Assembly: GCA_019915135.1 (NCBI GenBank)
Contig: JAHLMK010000017.1
Span: 992,001 to 1,056,000 of the forward strand
Source: Strobilurus pachycystidiatus
Taxonomy: Eukaryota > Basidiomycota > Agaricomycetes > Agaricales > Physalacriaceae
Length of the DNA stretch: 64,000 nt
Reading direction: 5' to 3'
Part shown: piece after piece, positions 23,146 to 33,626 of the stretch
Layout: each line of letters begins with the position of its first letter
How positions within the stretch are numbered: position 1 is the first letter of the stretch
Translations under genes and position numbers: made by a program
Notes under the pieces: generated by a model
Seen by the model: the letters and a program-made list of their open reading frames with translations, nothing else
What the model was told of the DNA's origin: nothing
The model's database searches: none

Positions 23146-26103
23146 TCATGAGTCCGTATTAGCTGCATTAGCTCTGGTCGTCGTCGTGGTCGTCGCTGTC
23201 GTCGTCGCCTGCCGTCTCCTCCTCCTCCGCCTGGGGAACAACGGCCCTCTGGGCATTGGTCGTTCATCCAAGTCCAGCGCTACATTGGTCGCCGCGTGCA
23301 GCCCCTCGATCCAGGCGACCACACTCGCTACATCCTCCGCCTGCAAAAGAAACTGTTCCCCTTCCATCCGCACCCTGATAACATTCTTCCGCTTCAAATA
23401 ATCGTTACCCAAGCCAGACTCTGCGTGTTGAAGTGTGTACGCTCGCAAGAGTTTGAGATTGGGAGCCGTCGAAGACACAGACGAGGCTATGGATGGGGAA
23501 GAGTTATGACTCGGTGGGGAAGACGAGTTTGTTGATGTGGATGGACTCAAAGATGGCGCCGACAACGGGTTGGAGGCGTTGGGCCGCCCGACGCTGTAAC
23601 GATTACGACTGTCGCCACTGCGTCTTCTGCGTCCATCCTCCATGACACTGAGGGATGCACGTCCCGGAGAAGGTGGAACGGCAGAGGTAGGAGAAGGTAT
23701 ATCGCTCGTACTCCGTCCGTGTGTCAGAATCCGCCCAAGGATAGAGCGCGTCTGAGGCGGTGAGGATTGAGGTGATTGGGTTGTCGGTGCAGGTCTCGGT
23801 GTTGGTGGAGGCCTATAATGCAAGTAAGAGATCTGACGGACCCAGAGATACAAGTACTCACAGAGCCAGTTCAGTCGTGCCTCTTCCTCCTACACCAACT
23901 TCACCCGACTTGGGTTCATTCTCTTGACCAACATCATTTGTCGTGTTATTGGAAGTCGATGCCCGCGAAGCCGCGTTGGTCGTACTCGGCACGGCCGTGC
24001 TAGTAGCCACATCACCCACACCAACTCGCCTCTCCCACCACGCCCCGATGCCGGAGGATGCAGATACATCTATCGAGAAGTGAGCAAAGACATCAGCAGA
24101 CATATAGTAAACGAACCTTCAAACACCCTAAGCACTGTTCCCTCCAATTCACAGACCACTCTCCTCCATTTGCGATCCCGAGACTGTACTCCCGGCGCAC
24201 TAAACTCCATCTTCCGCGGCATGACCGCCTTCAGGTAGATGTCATTTGTATAATGAGGCAAGACGTCGACGGCTTCGGGGTGATCCCTCTCCCTTTCTCC
24301 AGGTTCTCGAGGGACTACAGATATGCCATTATCGTCTTCATGTTCTTGCGCTGTCATAACGTGCCGATGTACCGCGTCAAAAGTGGGAGGATCCAAGGTC
24401 AATCCCGGGGCGGCATTTCCGCGCCAATGAGGGGCAAAGGCGGGATATGGTGGTGGAGGGGATCCAGGCGCTGTGAACGTGGGCAGACTACGACGGCGAG
24501 ATAGAGTAGCAGTAGACTGCTTTCGCGCTGGTTTCGATTGCAGCTGAGGAGCGGGAGAGATGGTGGGAGTGGCGGGCGTCGGGGTGGCGGGCGACTGTGC
24601 AATCAAAGCTGGCGGTGCAGCCTTTGGTGTGGACAGCTGTGGTTGTGTCGCTTGCTCCTGCTCCTCTGAGTCATCCGCCCCTTCTCTTCTTGTGATAGCA
24701 GGTCCCAAGATGTTGATCATACTTCGCGATGCATGTTTGTAGATTATTGGCTTAGGTGTTTGGGGTATCGAGGTTGACGATGAAGGCGTCGCGGGTATCC
24801 TTGCAGAACCAGGAGTTTGGGGTATTCGTGGTGTCTGCGCCTGTGAGATTCTGGGAGATCCTGCTGTTCGAATTGAGGAGCCACGCGACATTCTCGAGGA
24901 AGTCGAAAAGTAGTCTGTCGGCGTTTGTGCCTGCTCGTGCTGCGTCGGCGTCTGCACCGTTGCATTGCCCAAAAGACTTCCCCAACCACCGAAACCGAGG
25001 TCCATAGAGGGAAGTTCCATCCTTCTCCGAGGCGTCTGCTCCCCAGATGGCGGGACTTGCTGGATATGACCTTCTTCTGACTCGCCCTCTCCGTCGTCCG
25101 CGTCTGCAAACCCGTCGTCGCCATCAGTCTCTCCGTCCGAGTCGGATGAATCATCCCCATCATTATCGTTCTCATCAAACGTTCCTTGTCGAGGAAGAGC
25201 GGGCATGTTTCTGAGACCACCACTGCGTCCAGTACTCGGGGTTGTGGAAGAGGATGAGGCCGTTGGCAAAGGTAGGGCTGGAAGTGGAGGGAGGTTGAGG
25301 ATGGGCAAAGGGGCACGCGTAATGAGTGTGGGACTGAGACGCACTGACGCGTAAGGATATTCAGAGGAGGGCATGCGAACAAAAGGCGGATGGGGGCGCG
25401 GTGTAGTGGCAGTGGCAGGGCGAGGAACAGTGGAGGCATTGATTATCGTCGTCGGCGTTACTGCGCTTGCGGGCCTCGGTGGGGTACCAGGGAATACGAA
25501 CCCAGCACCGGGAGACGACGGCGGTAAACCATCGACAACCGATACACCGACGTTTGCGCCTGCAAAGAGAGCGGTAGTTATGGAATGTGAAGGTGCGTGT
25601 TTGCTTTGCAGAGGCCCTGTGGTCTGTACTGCCGTGGGCCGCGTTGGAGCAGCTGTGACAGATGGTGAGATTTGTCGGCTATCGACACTTCGCCGACCAT
25701 CGACACTCCGGCGGCCAAGAGACGGCGCTGGTACGGGCAGCCTCTGATCAGCAGGACTATGGGAACCCGAAAGATCTGCGTTCTGCCTTTCCCGTGCATC
25801 GGCTGTGCTGGTAGAGCTGGTTTCACCTTCAGCCCCACCAGCGTCTCGTAATCCGAAGGGAAGCATCGGCTGGGACATGAAGCGTTTGCCAGAGTAGGGT
25901 GATGCTGAGGAATCCATGCCATGCGAATATGGATCAGTGCCACCGCCACGAACAGCAGACACTGAGCCTTTTTTCCGCCGGAGTCTGGAAAAAGTTTTGG
26001 AGAAAAAGGAGGATCGAGTCTGTGGGGCTGCGTCAATTTCTCAGGGCTAAAAATGCGGGGCAGTCACGCCGGAACACGATGAGCAACGCACCTCGAAGCT
26101 CAT
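23146..26103 (-). CDS. PH-domain protein with large disordered regions
   Basis: Four exons: 26092-26103, 24117-26019, 23862-24069, 23146-23812; 929 aa. The first coding exon is only 12 nt (MSFE). About 560 residues rich in Ser, Pro, Thr and Ala with an acidic block (Asp/Glu/Gly, about 270-310) lead to the first half of a pleckstrin-homology domain ([14 protein letters not shown] ... [19 protein letters not shown]). Then come some 190 low-complexity residues, then the second half ([16 protein letters not shown] ... [25 protein letters not shown]) with the C-terminal PH helix. The C-terminus is a run of Arg followed by Thr. Such split PH domains in fungal proteins bind membrane phosphoinositides or serve as protein docks; this one looks like a scaffold at the cell cortex. 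Exon 2 contains no stop over 1.9 kb, which supports the frame. Confidence 0.85.
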
Positions 26104-27126
26104 AACACTCTGCGCGCGCGGCTGGGCTTCAATCATGGCAGGCAAGCGAGTGGTGGTCCGGTCGTCAGCGTGGCGGTGTCGTATATATGCGTTATTGTTC
26201 GTGGTCGGAGGTGGCGAGAGCGTGGGTGCCGTGTTCGCCGACAGTTCTAGCCGTGGACAGCTGTTTGCAGGCGATGGTAGCGCTTATGCTCGGGTCTCTG
26301 CCGTGAAGTGGTCTAAATGTAGTGCGTCAATTCGTACCCGGTCCTTACAGAATCATCCGGCGGATGAAAGACAGACCTCGAACGCCGCCTGCGCTTTTGA
26401 ATGCTGTGGTCGCTGCTGATTTGCTCGTGCTCCAGCTTTGTGTGCGTCGCGGTGTAAGGCGAGGTAAGTAGCTATGACGCCTCTGTCAATGAATCGATGA
26501 TAGTGAACGCCTTTCTGCCCCCGGTGCAGCCGTGTCCGCCTTGTGGCCGGTGCGTGTCGGAATGGCGGAGAGAAAACCGGTTCAAAGTGCGAGCTGATGG
26601 CGGGGTCGCGGTTGATGATGAGGTGAGGGTCAAAGAGAGCCCATGCCCGGCAGCCCATTCCTATTTCCGGATAATCATGATATCATACTCTAGTGTGTCA
26701 CGGCAATGACAGACGCTGGAATCGCTGTCCGACTCATTCCGATCACTATCATCATGCATCGTGCGTCGTGCGAGGCTGCGAGCTAGCTATAGACAACGTA
26801 CTGTAAAGGATCAGTCTATTGCTGGCCTTTCCAGCACCACAGACACTCTCCGCCTCTCGTTTGATGGACAATTTTAGCTCAATCAGAAGAAAAAGAAATG
26901 AACACCATGCACCTCACGATGCATGAGCTAACCGAGCATGAGGCTGTACTTATGATGCTGAAGCCTGAGATCGCGGCGGAACTCAGGGACGATGAAGCGG
27001 CTGATGATCTTGGACACAACTGTGGCGTTGTCTATCCAAAGACTCCTGGCTCCATTCAAGAAACATTGTCCAATGTTCAACAATTGTCAATCAGGTACTA
27101 AAAATTTCAATGTCGCGCGTTTGCGC
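26104..27126. other. Intergenic, about 1.0 kb
   Basis: From the PH-protein start to the target duplication of the transposon. Open frames such as 26135-26419 (+) and 26353-26658 (-) are mutual shadows with no features. A small ORF at 26898-27101 (+, 67 aa, ATG start, acidic: MNTMHLTMHELTEHEAVLMM) could be a minor peptide but has no support. Confidence 0.35.
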
Positions 27127-27153
27127 AATGCGAGTAGGGTGGCGCAGTAAACC
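27127..27153 (+). repeat. Left target duplication and 19-bp terminal inverted repeat
   Basis: Target copy AATGCGAG at 27127-27134, then the terminal repeat at 27135-27153. Directly inside, CGCAGTAAACCC (27143-27154) is followed by its exact complement at 27173-27184, so the left tip can fold into a hairpin with an 18-nt loop. Confidence 0.9.
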
Positions 27154-27235
27154 CTTGGTTTTGATACACCTCGGGTTTACTGCGGTTTATAACGGTATTG
27201 ATACGGTTTTGAAAGGTCGACCAGTAGGTTTGGTA

Positions 27236-27376
27236 GTTTCGATACCGGCACGTGATGCCTACACGTGACGGCCGCGGCGTTGCTAGGCAAGCCTGAGGGC
27301 GGCAACAAGAGGGCGGGGAAGGGGCGGGAGGGCGGCGCGCCCATCACGTGTGCGCATCACGTGCCGGTATTGAAAC
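27236..27376. repeat. Long inverted repeat in the left arm of the transposon
   Basis: A 22-bp arm (27236-27257) containing CCGGCACGTGATG and its complement (27355-27376, one mismatch) enclose a GC-rich core of about 97 bp. The E-box palindrome CACGTG occurs four times in this 141-bp block. The right end of the element lacks this block, so it looks like a small insertion or an expanded left end. Confidence 0.8.
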
Positions 27377-27868
27377 CGTTAGTAACAGTATTAGGGAGTA
27401 TCAGCAACACGGCTCAACTTCGGTTTTTGTGAGCCAAAATGAATTCTTTTTGAGCGAAAGTCGAGCCATCAATTCTGATTCGAGCCATCAAACCCATGAT
27501 TGACTAAGTCCGCACAGGCGCCGAACGTCCCACGCTTCCTTGCTCTCTTCCTTCCGCACTAATCTGGCCGCCTCGGACGACGGTTCTTGTGTTCTTCCGA
27601 TCCCGCCCCCTCAGGACTGTCCTGGACCGTGCAGAGCTGGAGTAAGATACGTCAATGGTGCGCAGTGCCTCTTCCATGACGCCATTCAAACCAACTCACC
27701 AACCAATACTCCAAGACGCGATATGCTGACCGTTTGCCAGCGCGCCTGATTTGTGCCGACCTCTAGCGTCATTGTGGTGCTGGATCTGGTATAAATGAAG
27801 ACTAGGTGTGCGTCTATCATCCTCACTTCTCTCTCATCTCATCTCTCCATCCAGCACATCGAAAAATC

Positions 27869-29380
27869 ATGTTTCCCAATCAGAACCAACAGTCAACCAC
27901 GGGCTACACACCTCAGTGGTACGATCTTGAGTTCGTCCTCTTTCCCATGTCTACCATCGTCCGATCTCACCATAATTTCCTGTAGCGGCCGTAACCAGTC
28001 GCGCGGATACTGGGATGCTCATCGCGAGAATATTCTCAACCCGCCCGGACTTTCTCCTCGCAGTCGCGAGATGTACTTGCCCAACGAGGAGTTGGATGAC
28101 TCTTGGCGCGGTCTACCATACACGGTCATCCCTCCATCCCCGCGCCCCTCTCAGGCCGACGATGACTTGCATCTTCCCTCGGTCCAAGAGCTCATCGACG
28201 AGTGCAATGCCGGTCGTCCGTCTGCGCAGGCCTTTGCGGGGACACCCTCGAAAACGCCTCGTCCATTGATCACACCTTCTACCCCACGTCGGCCTGCTGT
28301 ATATCAGCCCCCAAATGTGAACTCTCCTCTGGCGCACGACCTCACAAACTCGCCGACTCGCCCATCGCCTTCCACTGCGGCTCTCGATAAATCCAAAGTC
28401 CGTCAGCTGCTCGCCAACAGCGGTGCTCAGGCACCGGCCAAGGCCAAGCCTGGTCGCAAGAAGAAGGCTGCTGTCACCGATGTACCTGCCAGCGAGGCGG
28501 ACAACCTTACCGTTGCGAGGCGCGATGCCCCTGGTGCTGTTGTTAGGTCGTCGGTTGCGATTCCTGGGTTCATCGCTACCGATCTCGTTGAACTTGCTCG
28601 CCTCTGCGGAGACTTCAAGGTTTTCTATACGGGACGTGGGGCGAGGACGGTGACATGGGTCAAGATTTGCGATGAGCTTCGTCGCATTGTTGGCCAGCGT
28701 TTGGACAACTTGAAACCTGATACTGTTCGTCTCAAGGGTGAAGGATTGATCAAGTATAAAAAGGTACGTCTCTTCGACCTGATATTATTTGATTTCCTCT
28801 CATGCAGACCATAGAACCCGACGAGTTCACACAAAGAAGTCCGCTCGATTTACAACCTTCTGGTGGACAGCTCGCACAAGATCTCTATTGCTGCTCAACT
28901 TGAGAAGATCGAGAAGCAGTACGACGATGCGGCACAGCTCAGTGATGCAAAGAAGGCCGAGAAACTGAAAGTGAGTGGATACTGGTACATCGAGAGGCTT
29001 TACTCATTGTATCTCAGAAAGAACAGGACGACGAAGCTGGTGGCGAACACATCCGTAACGCATCGATGAAGGCAGGCCCCTCGAAGAAGCGGCGTCAGGG
29101 AGACGACCGTGATGGCGACGAGGACTCGAGTTCTGACTTGGACGATGACAAAGGTGACTCTAAGAAGCGTCGTCGCACTGGTGGCATACGTCGCGAGGAT
29201 TCCGGGGCCGGGACAGCCCTGCTGCAGGCCATTCAGCAGGATAGTCGGGACCGTCAGGAGCATCAGAAGAAGGTCCTTGAGTATCACAAGAAATCTGACC
29301 AGCGTATGGGCGAGTTTATGGGGTTCTTGGGTGGTTTTCTGAACATCGAAAAGACTCGTCTAGCTTCCGAGCAAAATTAG
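27869..29380 (+). CDS. Transposon-encoded SANT/trihelix-like accessory protein
   Basis: Four exons: 27869-27918, 27986-28763, 28815-28970, 29018-29380; 448 aa. The first 200 residues are Pro/Ser/Thr-rich. A segment at about 216-276 (DLVELARLCGDFKVFYTG ... TWVKICDELRRIVGQ ... VRLKGEGLIKYKK) has the Trp and helix spacing of Myb/SANT-like trihelix DNA-binding domains. Next comes a Glu/Lys coiled coil (IAAQLEKIEKQYDDAAQL) and two basic clusters (KKRRQ, KKRRR) around an acidic run, plausible nuclear-localisation signals. In PIF/Harbinger elements the second protein is a Myb/SANT-type partner that brings the transposase to the nucleus and to the DNA ends; by position and domain this is its equivalent. 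The domain call rests on pattern, not a search. It is convergent with the transposase gene, 60 bp between stops. Confidence 0.75.
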
Positions 29381-29440
29381 ATACTAAGTAGAAAGACCTA
29401 TACAGTATATCACGTATATTGTCTATATGAAGTGCTTTAA

Positions 29441-30641
29441 CTATGCTACGAAATATTCTTCTAGACTTGGGGGCATACACTGAAGCCTCTGAGCAGTCTG
29501 GTTAGGTTGTACACAGTTCAAAGCATTGGTGAGAAGAACGGCTACCCGATAATACCGTCCGATTGGTGAGTGATAAACCTTGTGCTTCCACCACGAATTG
29601 AGAAAAGGCCACAAGTTTGATATCTCCCCAAAGCCGTGTTCAACCTCGATCCGGACTGAAGCCATGGCTTCGTTCCAGGCCTTCTCGGCATCGGTTCGCT
29701 GTCCCCTTCCAGCAAAGGGACTCAGCATGATTGGGCTTACACCGTATGCAGGATCGCCAAAGATTTGGAAGTAGCGTTGATGGAGCGGGGTAGCGGGGGA
29801 GGTGCCTGGACGGAACGCATGGTCTTGACACCATTCCAACAATCCAGAGGCAGCGAGAAGATGATTGTCGTTGCGGCGTCCTTCAACAGGGCCATACAGC
29901 ATCCCCGTCATGCCGTTTGGGAGTCGCACAGCTTGATACTTGAGTGCATGACCACAGTAGTAGCCGTTATAGGCCTGTCTCTGATAAAGCGAGGGACGGC
30001 AAATTTGTCGAATGGTGCAATCGATGAAACACCATACTGTGGCGAGTGGTGCACCTGCATCGTAAATGGCCTGTGCATACTCTGCAAGTCTCTCTGGTGT
30101 AAGAAGAGGATTCCGGTTGCTGCAGTCCAGTAGATGTTGCCAGGTGTCGTCAAGGAACTCAGTTAGTTCGTTGACAACCTCCGAGATGGCAGACTGGGCA
30201 CGATCATAGCGTACAGTGAGGTCAAACATGTCACCACTGGATCGATAGCGAGCAAGAAGCAGTCCCAGTGCCTCTACAGCAGCAAACTTGTTGCGACGTT
30301 CGGTGCGGAAGGGGTCCGGGATGCAAAGGACGCATGCAAGCCGGCAAATCTCGTCACCTGTCATACTGTTGGCTTGTTCAGTCTTCTGATATCTAGACTT
30401 CACTTATGACTGACCGGAAGTGATAGACACTCTCTGAATCAGGTAATTCTCGAAGCCATTCCTCGCTTATCCTCTGTCCAGCTTGTTGTGGACGAGGTTT
30501 TGCGCGTCTTTCAAGAGCAGCGTGTGCAGCGGCATAAGCATTGGCAGAGGGGTCGGTGTCGTTGCCGCTCTCCGACATGGTATTCAGGGCCATAACTGGG
30601 CCCAACACCATGCATATTAACCGCCAAATTGGCGAAGGCAT
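29441..30641 (-). CDS. HARBI1-type DDE transposase
   Basis: Two exons, 30415-30641 and 29441-30365, intron 49 bp; 383 aa. The catalytic triad of the DDE_Tnp_4/HARBI1 family can be placed: first Asp in CFIDCTIRQICRP (about residue 190), second Asp in FGDPAYG, and Glu in RIEVEHGFG. The conserved KYQAVRLPNG and LYGPVEGRRND phrases between them are typical of the basidiomycete branch. The N-terminal part (HFRMTGDEICRLACVL) corresponds to the helix-turn-helix region before the catalytic core. It would cut and join the element ends in the nucleus together with the partner protein encoded opposite. No stop or frameshift was found, so it may be functional. Confidence 0.9.
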
Positions 30642-30866
30642 GGGTAGTTCTTGCGAAAGAGAGTGTAGGCACGTTATCGTGTCCTCGCATGTGACATCAC
30701 TCAGACTTATTTTTAGGTTGTGTGGAGCACTTGATTTGAGCCATTTCTGAGCGAAATCTTTTTCTTATTGAGGCGTCTGACTTTTCGAGGCGTGCTGCTG
30801 ATACTCCCTATTGAAACCTAGGCCAAAATGTGGGTAGGTTAGTAACGGTTTCAAACCTACCAGGTA

Positions 30867-30893
30867 GGTTTACTGCGCCACCCTAAATGCGAG
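30867..30893 (-). repeat. Right terminal inverted repeat and target duplication
   Basis: Terminal repeat at 30867-30885, exact complement of the left end, followed by the second target copy AATGCGAG at 30886-30893. Confidence 0.9.
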
Positions 30894-30926
30894 CCATCGC
30901 GGTTCGCCATAAGACGTAAAAGCAAA

Positions 30927-31015
30927 GGCACTACCAGGGGTCGAACCTGGGTTATGGGAATACTAAGACTGCAGTATGGTCAGAATCCCATGTGATGCCA
31001 CTACACTATAGCGCC
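30927..31015 (-). tRNA. tRNA-Gln (anticodon CTG), with intron
   Basis: On the - strand GGCGCTA pairs with the 3' TAGTGCC. The T arm is CCAGG-TTCGACC-CCTGG, the D arm contains TAGTGTAGTGGC, and the anticodon stem TGGGA/TCCCA flanks TTCTGA with anticodon CTG at 30981-30983. An intron of about 18 nt follows the anticodon. Its 3' end is about 41 bp from the end of the transposon. Confidence 0.9.
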
Positions 31016-32352
31016 ACATCCTGATCGCTTGCGTTAGGTTTGGGTACAGCGCCAGCTCTCGCCGACTTCACTGAAAACGTTGGTTTACTTGGTCTTCACA
31101 CATCCTCATGTCTTTTTTCAGTCTATTCAAGCTGTCAAGTGCCTCTTCCATGCTAGCGTTAACTGCCACTCATGACAATAGGCTTCAGGTCGCGGACTTC
31201 TTTCAGACTCTCCACATCTGCTGATGATCACCACTCCCATCCGGCGATGGGGTGCGCGCCTCCTTTCTTCGGGTTCTGGGTTACCGGTAATGTATGTGTG
31301 TGGCCAATCAAAATGGTCGACACTGAGCTCGGGCTGCTCGGCATAGTTATCAAGCTCTCTGCTCGACACATCACACGACTGAATTCTGCGGCGCTAGTTC
31401 AATATTAGATCTATCACGGCCATCGCATTGCTGTCCTCGAGCTCAAGGTCCACACACGCCTAAGCGTCGTCCTGTTATAGCCGTTACTCATGATCACCGA
31501 GAGGCGTCATTATGATCCTTCATAGGCATCGCGCCTCACGCCGTGAGATGGGAAGTATCTTCGATGATGACTAGATGATGGTAGGGAAATGAGCAGGTCG
31601 TAAGTCGATGTGACGACGACGACGGTGTTATTCACTAAACCGCATTTCGAGGCTTTGCTACAGCTACTAGGGCATCACAGGATGATGATGATGCTGAGGA
31701 AGCTTGAATTCCTTCAATTGACGACTTGCCGACGTGGCTCGCCACAACAGGTTCGCCACCGCAGCTCACCAATCATAGTCCTGCCCCGGACTCCAAGCTG
31801 AGAAGAGACGAGGTTTAGCCACTGTTCAGTGTTTGAAATTCAAACCTAGGAGTTTCCGGTCGCAGGTCGGCGCAGTACTAAGACAGAACTTAGAAGCAGT
31901 CTTTTACTATTTCTGTTCTCATCGTCAGGCTCCACATTCCCTCATTTACATCGGCGCAGTCTCATGGTGTCTTGCAGTGCCGAATTCTCCCCTTCCGTGA
32001 CGAAGCTTTAAGAAACAGAAAGTGTACATGCACGTTTGTGCCACACAACCTCACACAACGCGGTGATGGCGTGGGAACTTGGATTAGTCATGCCCTTGTC
32101 CTTTTTTGGCAGCATCGACGCGTTGCAGCTCGTTCGGATTCCCTTGTTCGTTTTCGTATGAAAGGCGCCTCTGGCTCTTGTACTATCGCGGTCATGCCTG
32201 ACCCGGGGAATGTTCTATTTCCTTTTCTCGCCTGGCAACTTTGTTCTCTGTAACGAGGGCGAGAATCCTGCCCTTGTACTCAAGTCGGATCCTCCTTTAT
32301 AACAGTGGTTTCCTGGGATGCAGCGGGTCAGCTCTGTCTCTCATTCTCTGTC
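31016..32352. other. Intergenic, about 1.3 kb
   Basis: Upstream of tRNA-Gln on one side and of the next protein gene on the other. A gatgat run sits at 31680-31692. Several open frames overlap without features. An upstream exon of the next gene may be hidden here. Confidence 0.35.
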
Positions 32353-33292
32353 ATGGAGTTCCTACTGAGTGTTTTTGTAGGCCAGCGCGTTGCCGCTACA
32401 CTTCCCTCGACCTCGTCGCCAAAGCCATCCAAGGGCACGAGCACTCCATCATCGCAGCAGAGTCTTTATTCCCGGATCGTGTGCCTCTTTGAGGACAAGT
32501 TCCTTCTCCTCACTCCCTCTCCCCAAGAGCGCTCCGCATTGCGCTCGCGCGCCCTCGACGAAGATCCCATCTGGCGCATAAGACAGAACGAGTATAAAGA
32601 CCGAGCTCCTCCGCTAGGGTAAATGTCTCTTCGACCTTTGTGCTTGCCCGACTTGATGCTCTGGTTGCCTTTAGATATATCCGCTTGGCATTCTACGACG
32701 ATATAACGAAGCTATATTGCGATATTGAACCTGACCTCGAGTCCCTTGTGAAGCTACCTCCCTCAGGCGCTTTGGACCTGCGCAAACTGCGTCACCAATG
32801 GGGCCTTGAGTCATGTGTGGTAAGTCTTATATCAGTCCGAGACGAATAGCTGTATTCAACGACCACTAGCCCATCCATCTCATCGGACCGATGAGATGGA
32901 AAGTCGAATATCCTTCCGATCCTGATATGTTGTCCCCCATTGCCGTCTACAACAACACGGACCATCGCGTCCAATGTATCAAGTTCACAGGTCAGTCATT
33001 ACAGTGAAGCGCTTCTACAAGTATCCACTGATGACATTCATCAGAACCCACTGTGTCTCGTCTTACGACCTACCAACGACGTTTACGAGCAGCCGTCCTC
33101 GTACTGCCCCTCCCACGCGATTCAGACCGAAGACGAGACGTCTTCGAGAAGATCATTCTCTTCATGCTCCTCTGTTTCGCTACATTAGCCTGGTATCACG
33201 GATACTTCACTTTCCCGGGCGAGGAGTTATCCTTTGGGATTCGAATTGGGCTTCGCCACCTCAAACGCCACGTTCCCATCGGCTTCAATTGA
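32353..33292 (+). CDS. Unknown protein with one C-terminal membrane segment
   Basis: Four exons: 32353-32618, 32675-32819, 32870-32990, 33045-33292; 259 aa, all junctions GT-AG. The N-terminal third is Ser/Thr/Pro-rich with a phrase LFEDKFLLLTPSPQER. The middle part (YIRLAFYDDITKLYCDIEPD ... LRKLRHQWGLESC) looks like a folded domain I do not recognise. After a basic stretch (YQRRLRAAVLVL, DRRRDVFEK) comes a single hydrophobic helix (IILFMLLCFATLAWYHGYF), then a short basic tail. It is plausibly a tail-anchored or single-pass membrane protein. Splice consistency over four exons is the main evidence; the start may lie further upstream. Confidence 0.6.
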
Positions 33293-33626
33293 ATTATGCA
33301 GACCTCTTTCTTCCTATATGCTACCCACTTACCTATGCTCACGCCTGTATGCCCACCCTATGCCTTATGCCATCTCATTCTTTGCTGTGCTTTTGATATA
33401 TTGAACGGAATGGAGAGTCGCGTTCAGGTCATGATTACAGAAGTCGGCTCTGCCGGCCAGCTTTGCTTATTGCTGGGTAAAGGCCTCATAAATATGAACT
33501 ACAGTGTGGTCAATCGAGGGCGGGTCGACCGTGCATACAACTTCAAGGGTCCAACAAATGTCAAACGATCACGATCACGTGTGGTTCATCTCTTTCTTTT
33601 CATCCAACATCTTCTCCACTATCAGT
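33293..33626. other. Intergenic, 334 bp
   Basis: Promoter region of the Cdc20 gene. It holds a tandem cgatcacgatcacgtg at about 33567-33582. No gene seen. Confidence 0.35.

Larger units (their letters stand above)
27135..30885. mobile_element. Complete Harbinger-like DNA transposon with two genes
   Basis: A 3751-bp element bounded by perfect 19-bp inverted repeats (TAGGGTGGCGCAGTAAACC at 27135-27153 and its complement at 30867-30885). It is flanked on both sides by the same 8 bp, AATGCGAG (27127-27134 and 30886-30893), read as a target-site duplication. A second inverted pair lies further in: AGGGAGTATCAGCAACACG at 27393-27411 against 30791-30809 (one mismatch), and GAAACCGTTAGTAAC at 27372 against 30838-30852. 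Inside are two convergent genes: a SANT/trihelix-like protein (+) and a HARBI1-type DDE transposase (-). The two-gene plan (transposase plus Myb/SANT partner) is the known plan of PIF/Harbinger elements. Both genes are intact, so the copy may be active or very recent. The usual Harbinger target duplication is 3 bp (TWA), so 8 bp is unexpected. Confidence 0.9.

Noticed and set aside
29765..30133. Open frame opposite the transposase
   Set aside because: Shadow of the transposase coding strand.
27135..30885. hAT or P element, suggested by the 8-bp target duplication
   Set aside because: The transposase has the HARBI1/DDE_4 motifs (FID, GDPAY, VEHGFG), not the hAT or P domains; the duplication length is kept as an oddity.
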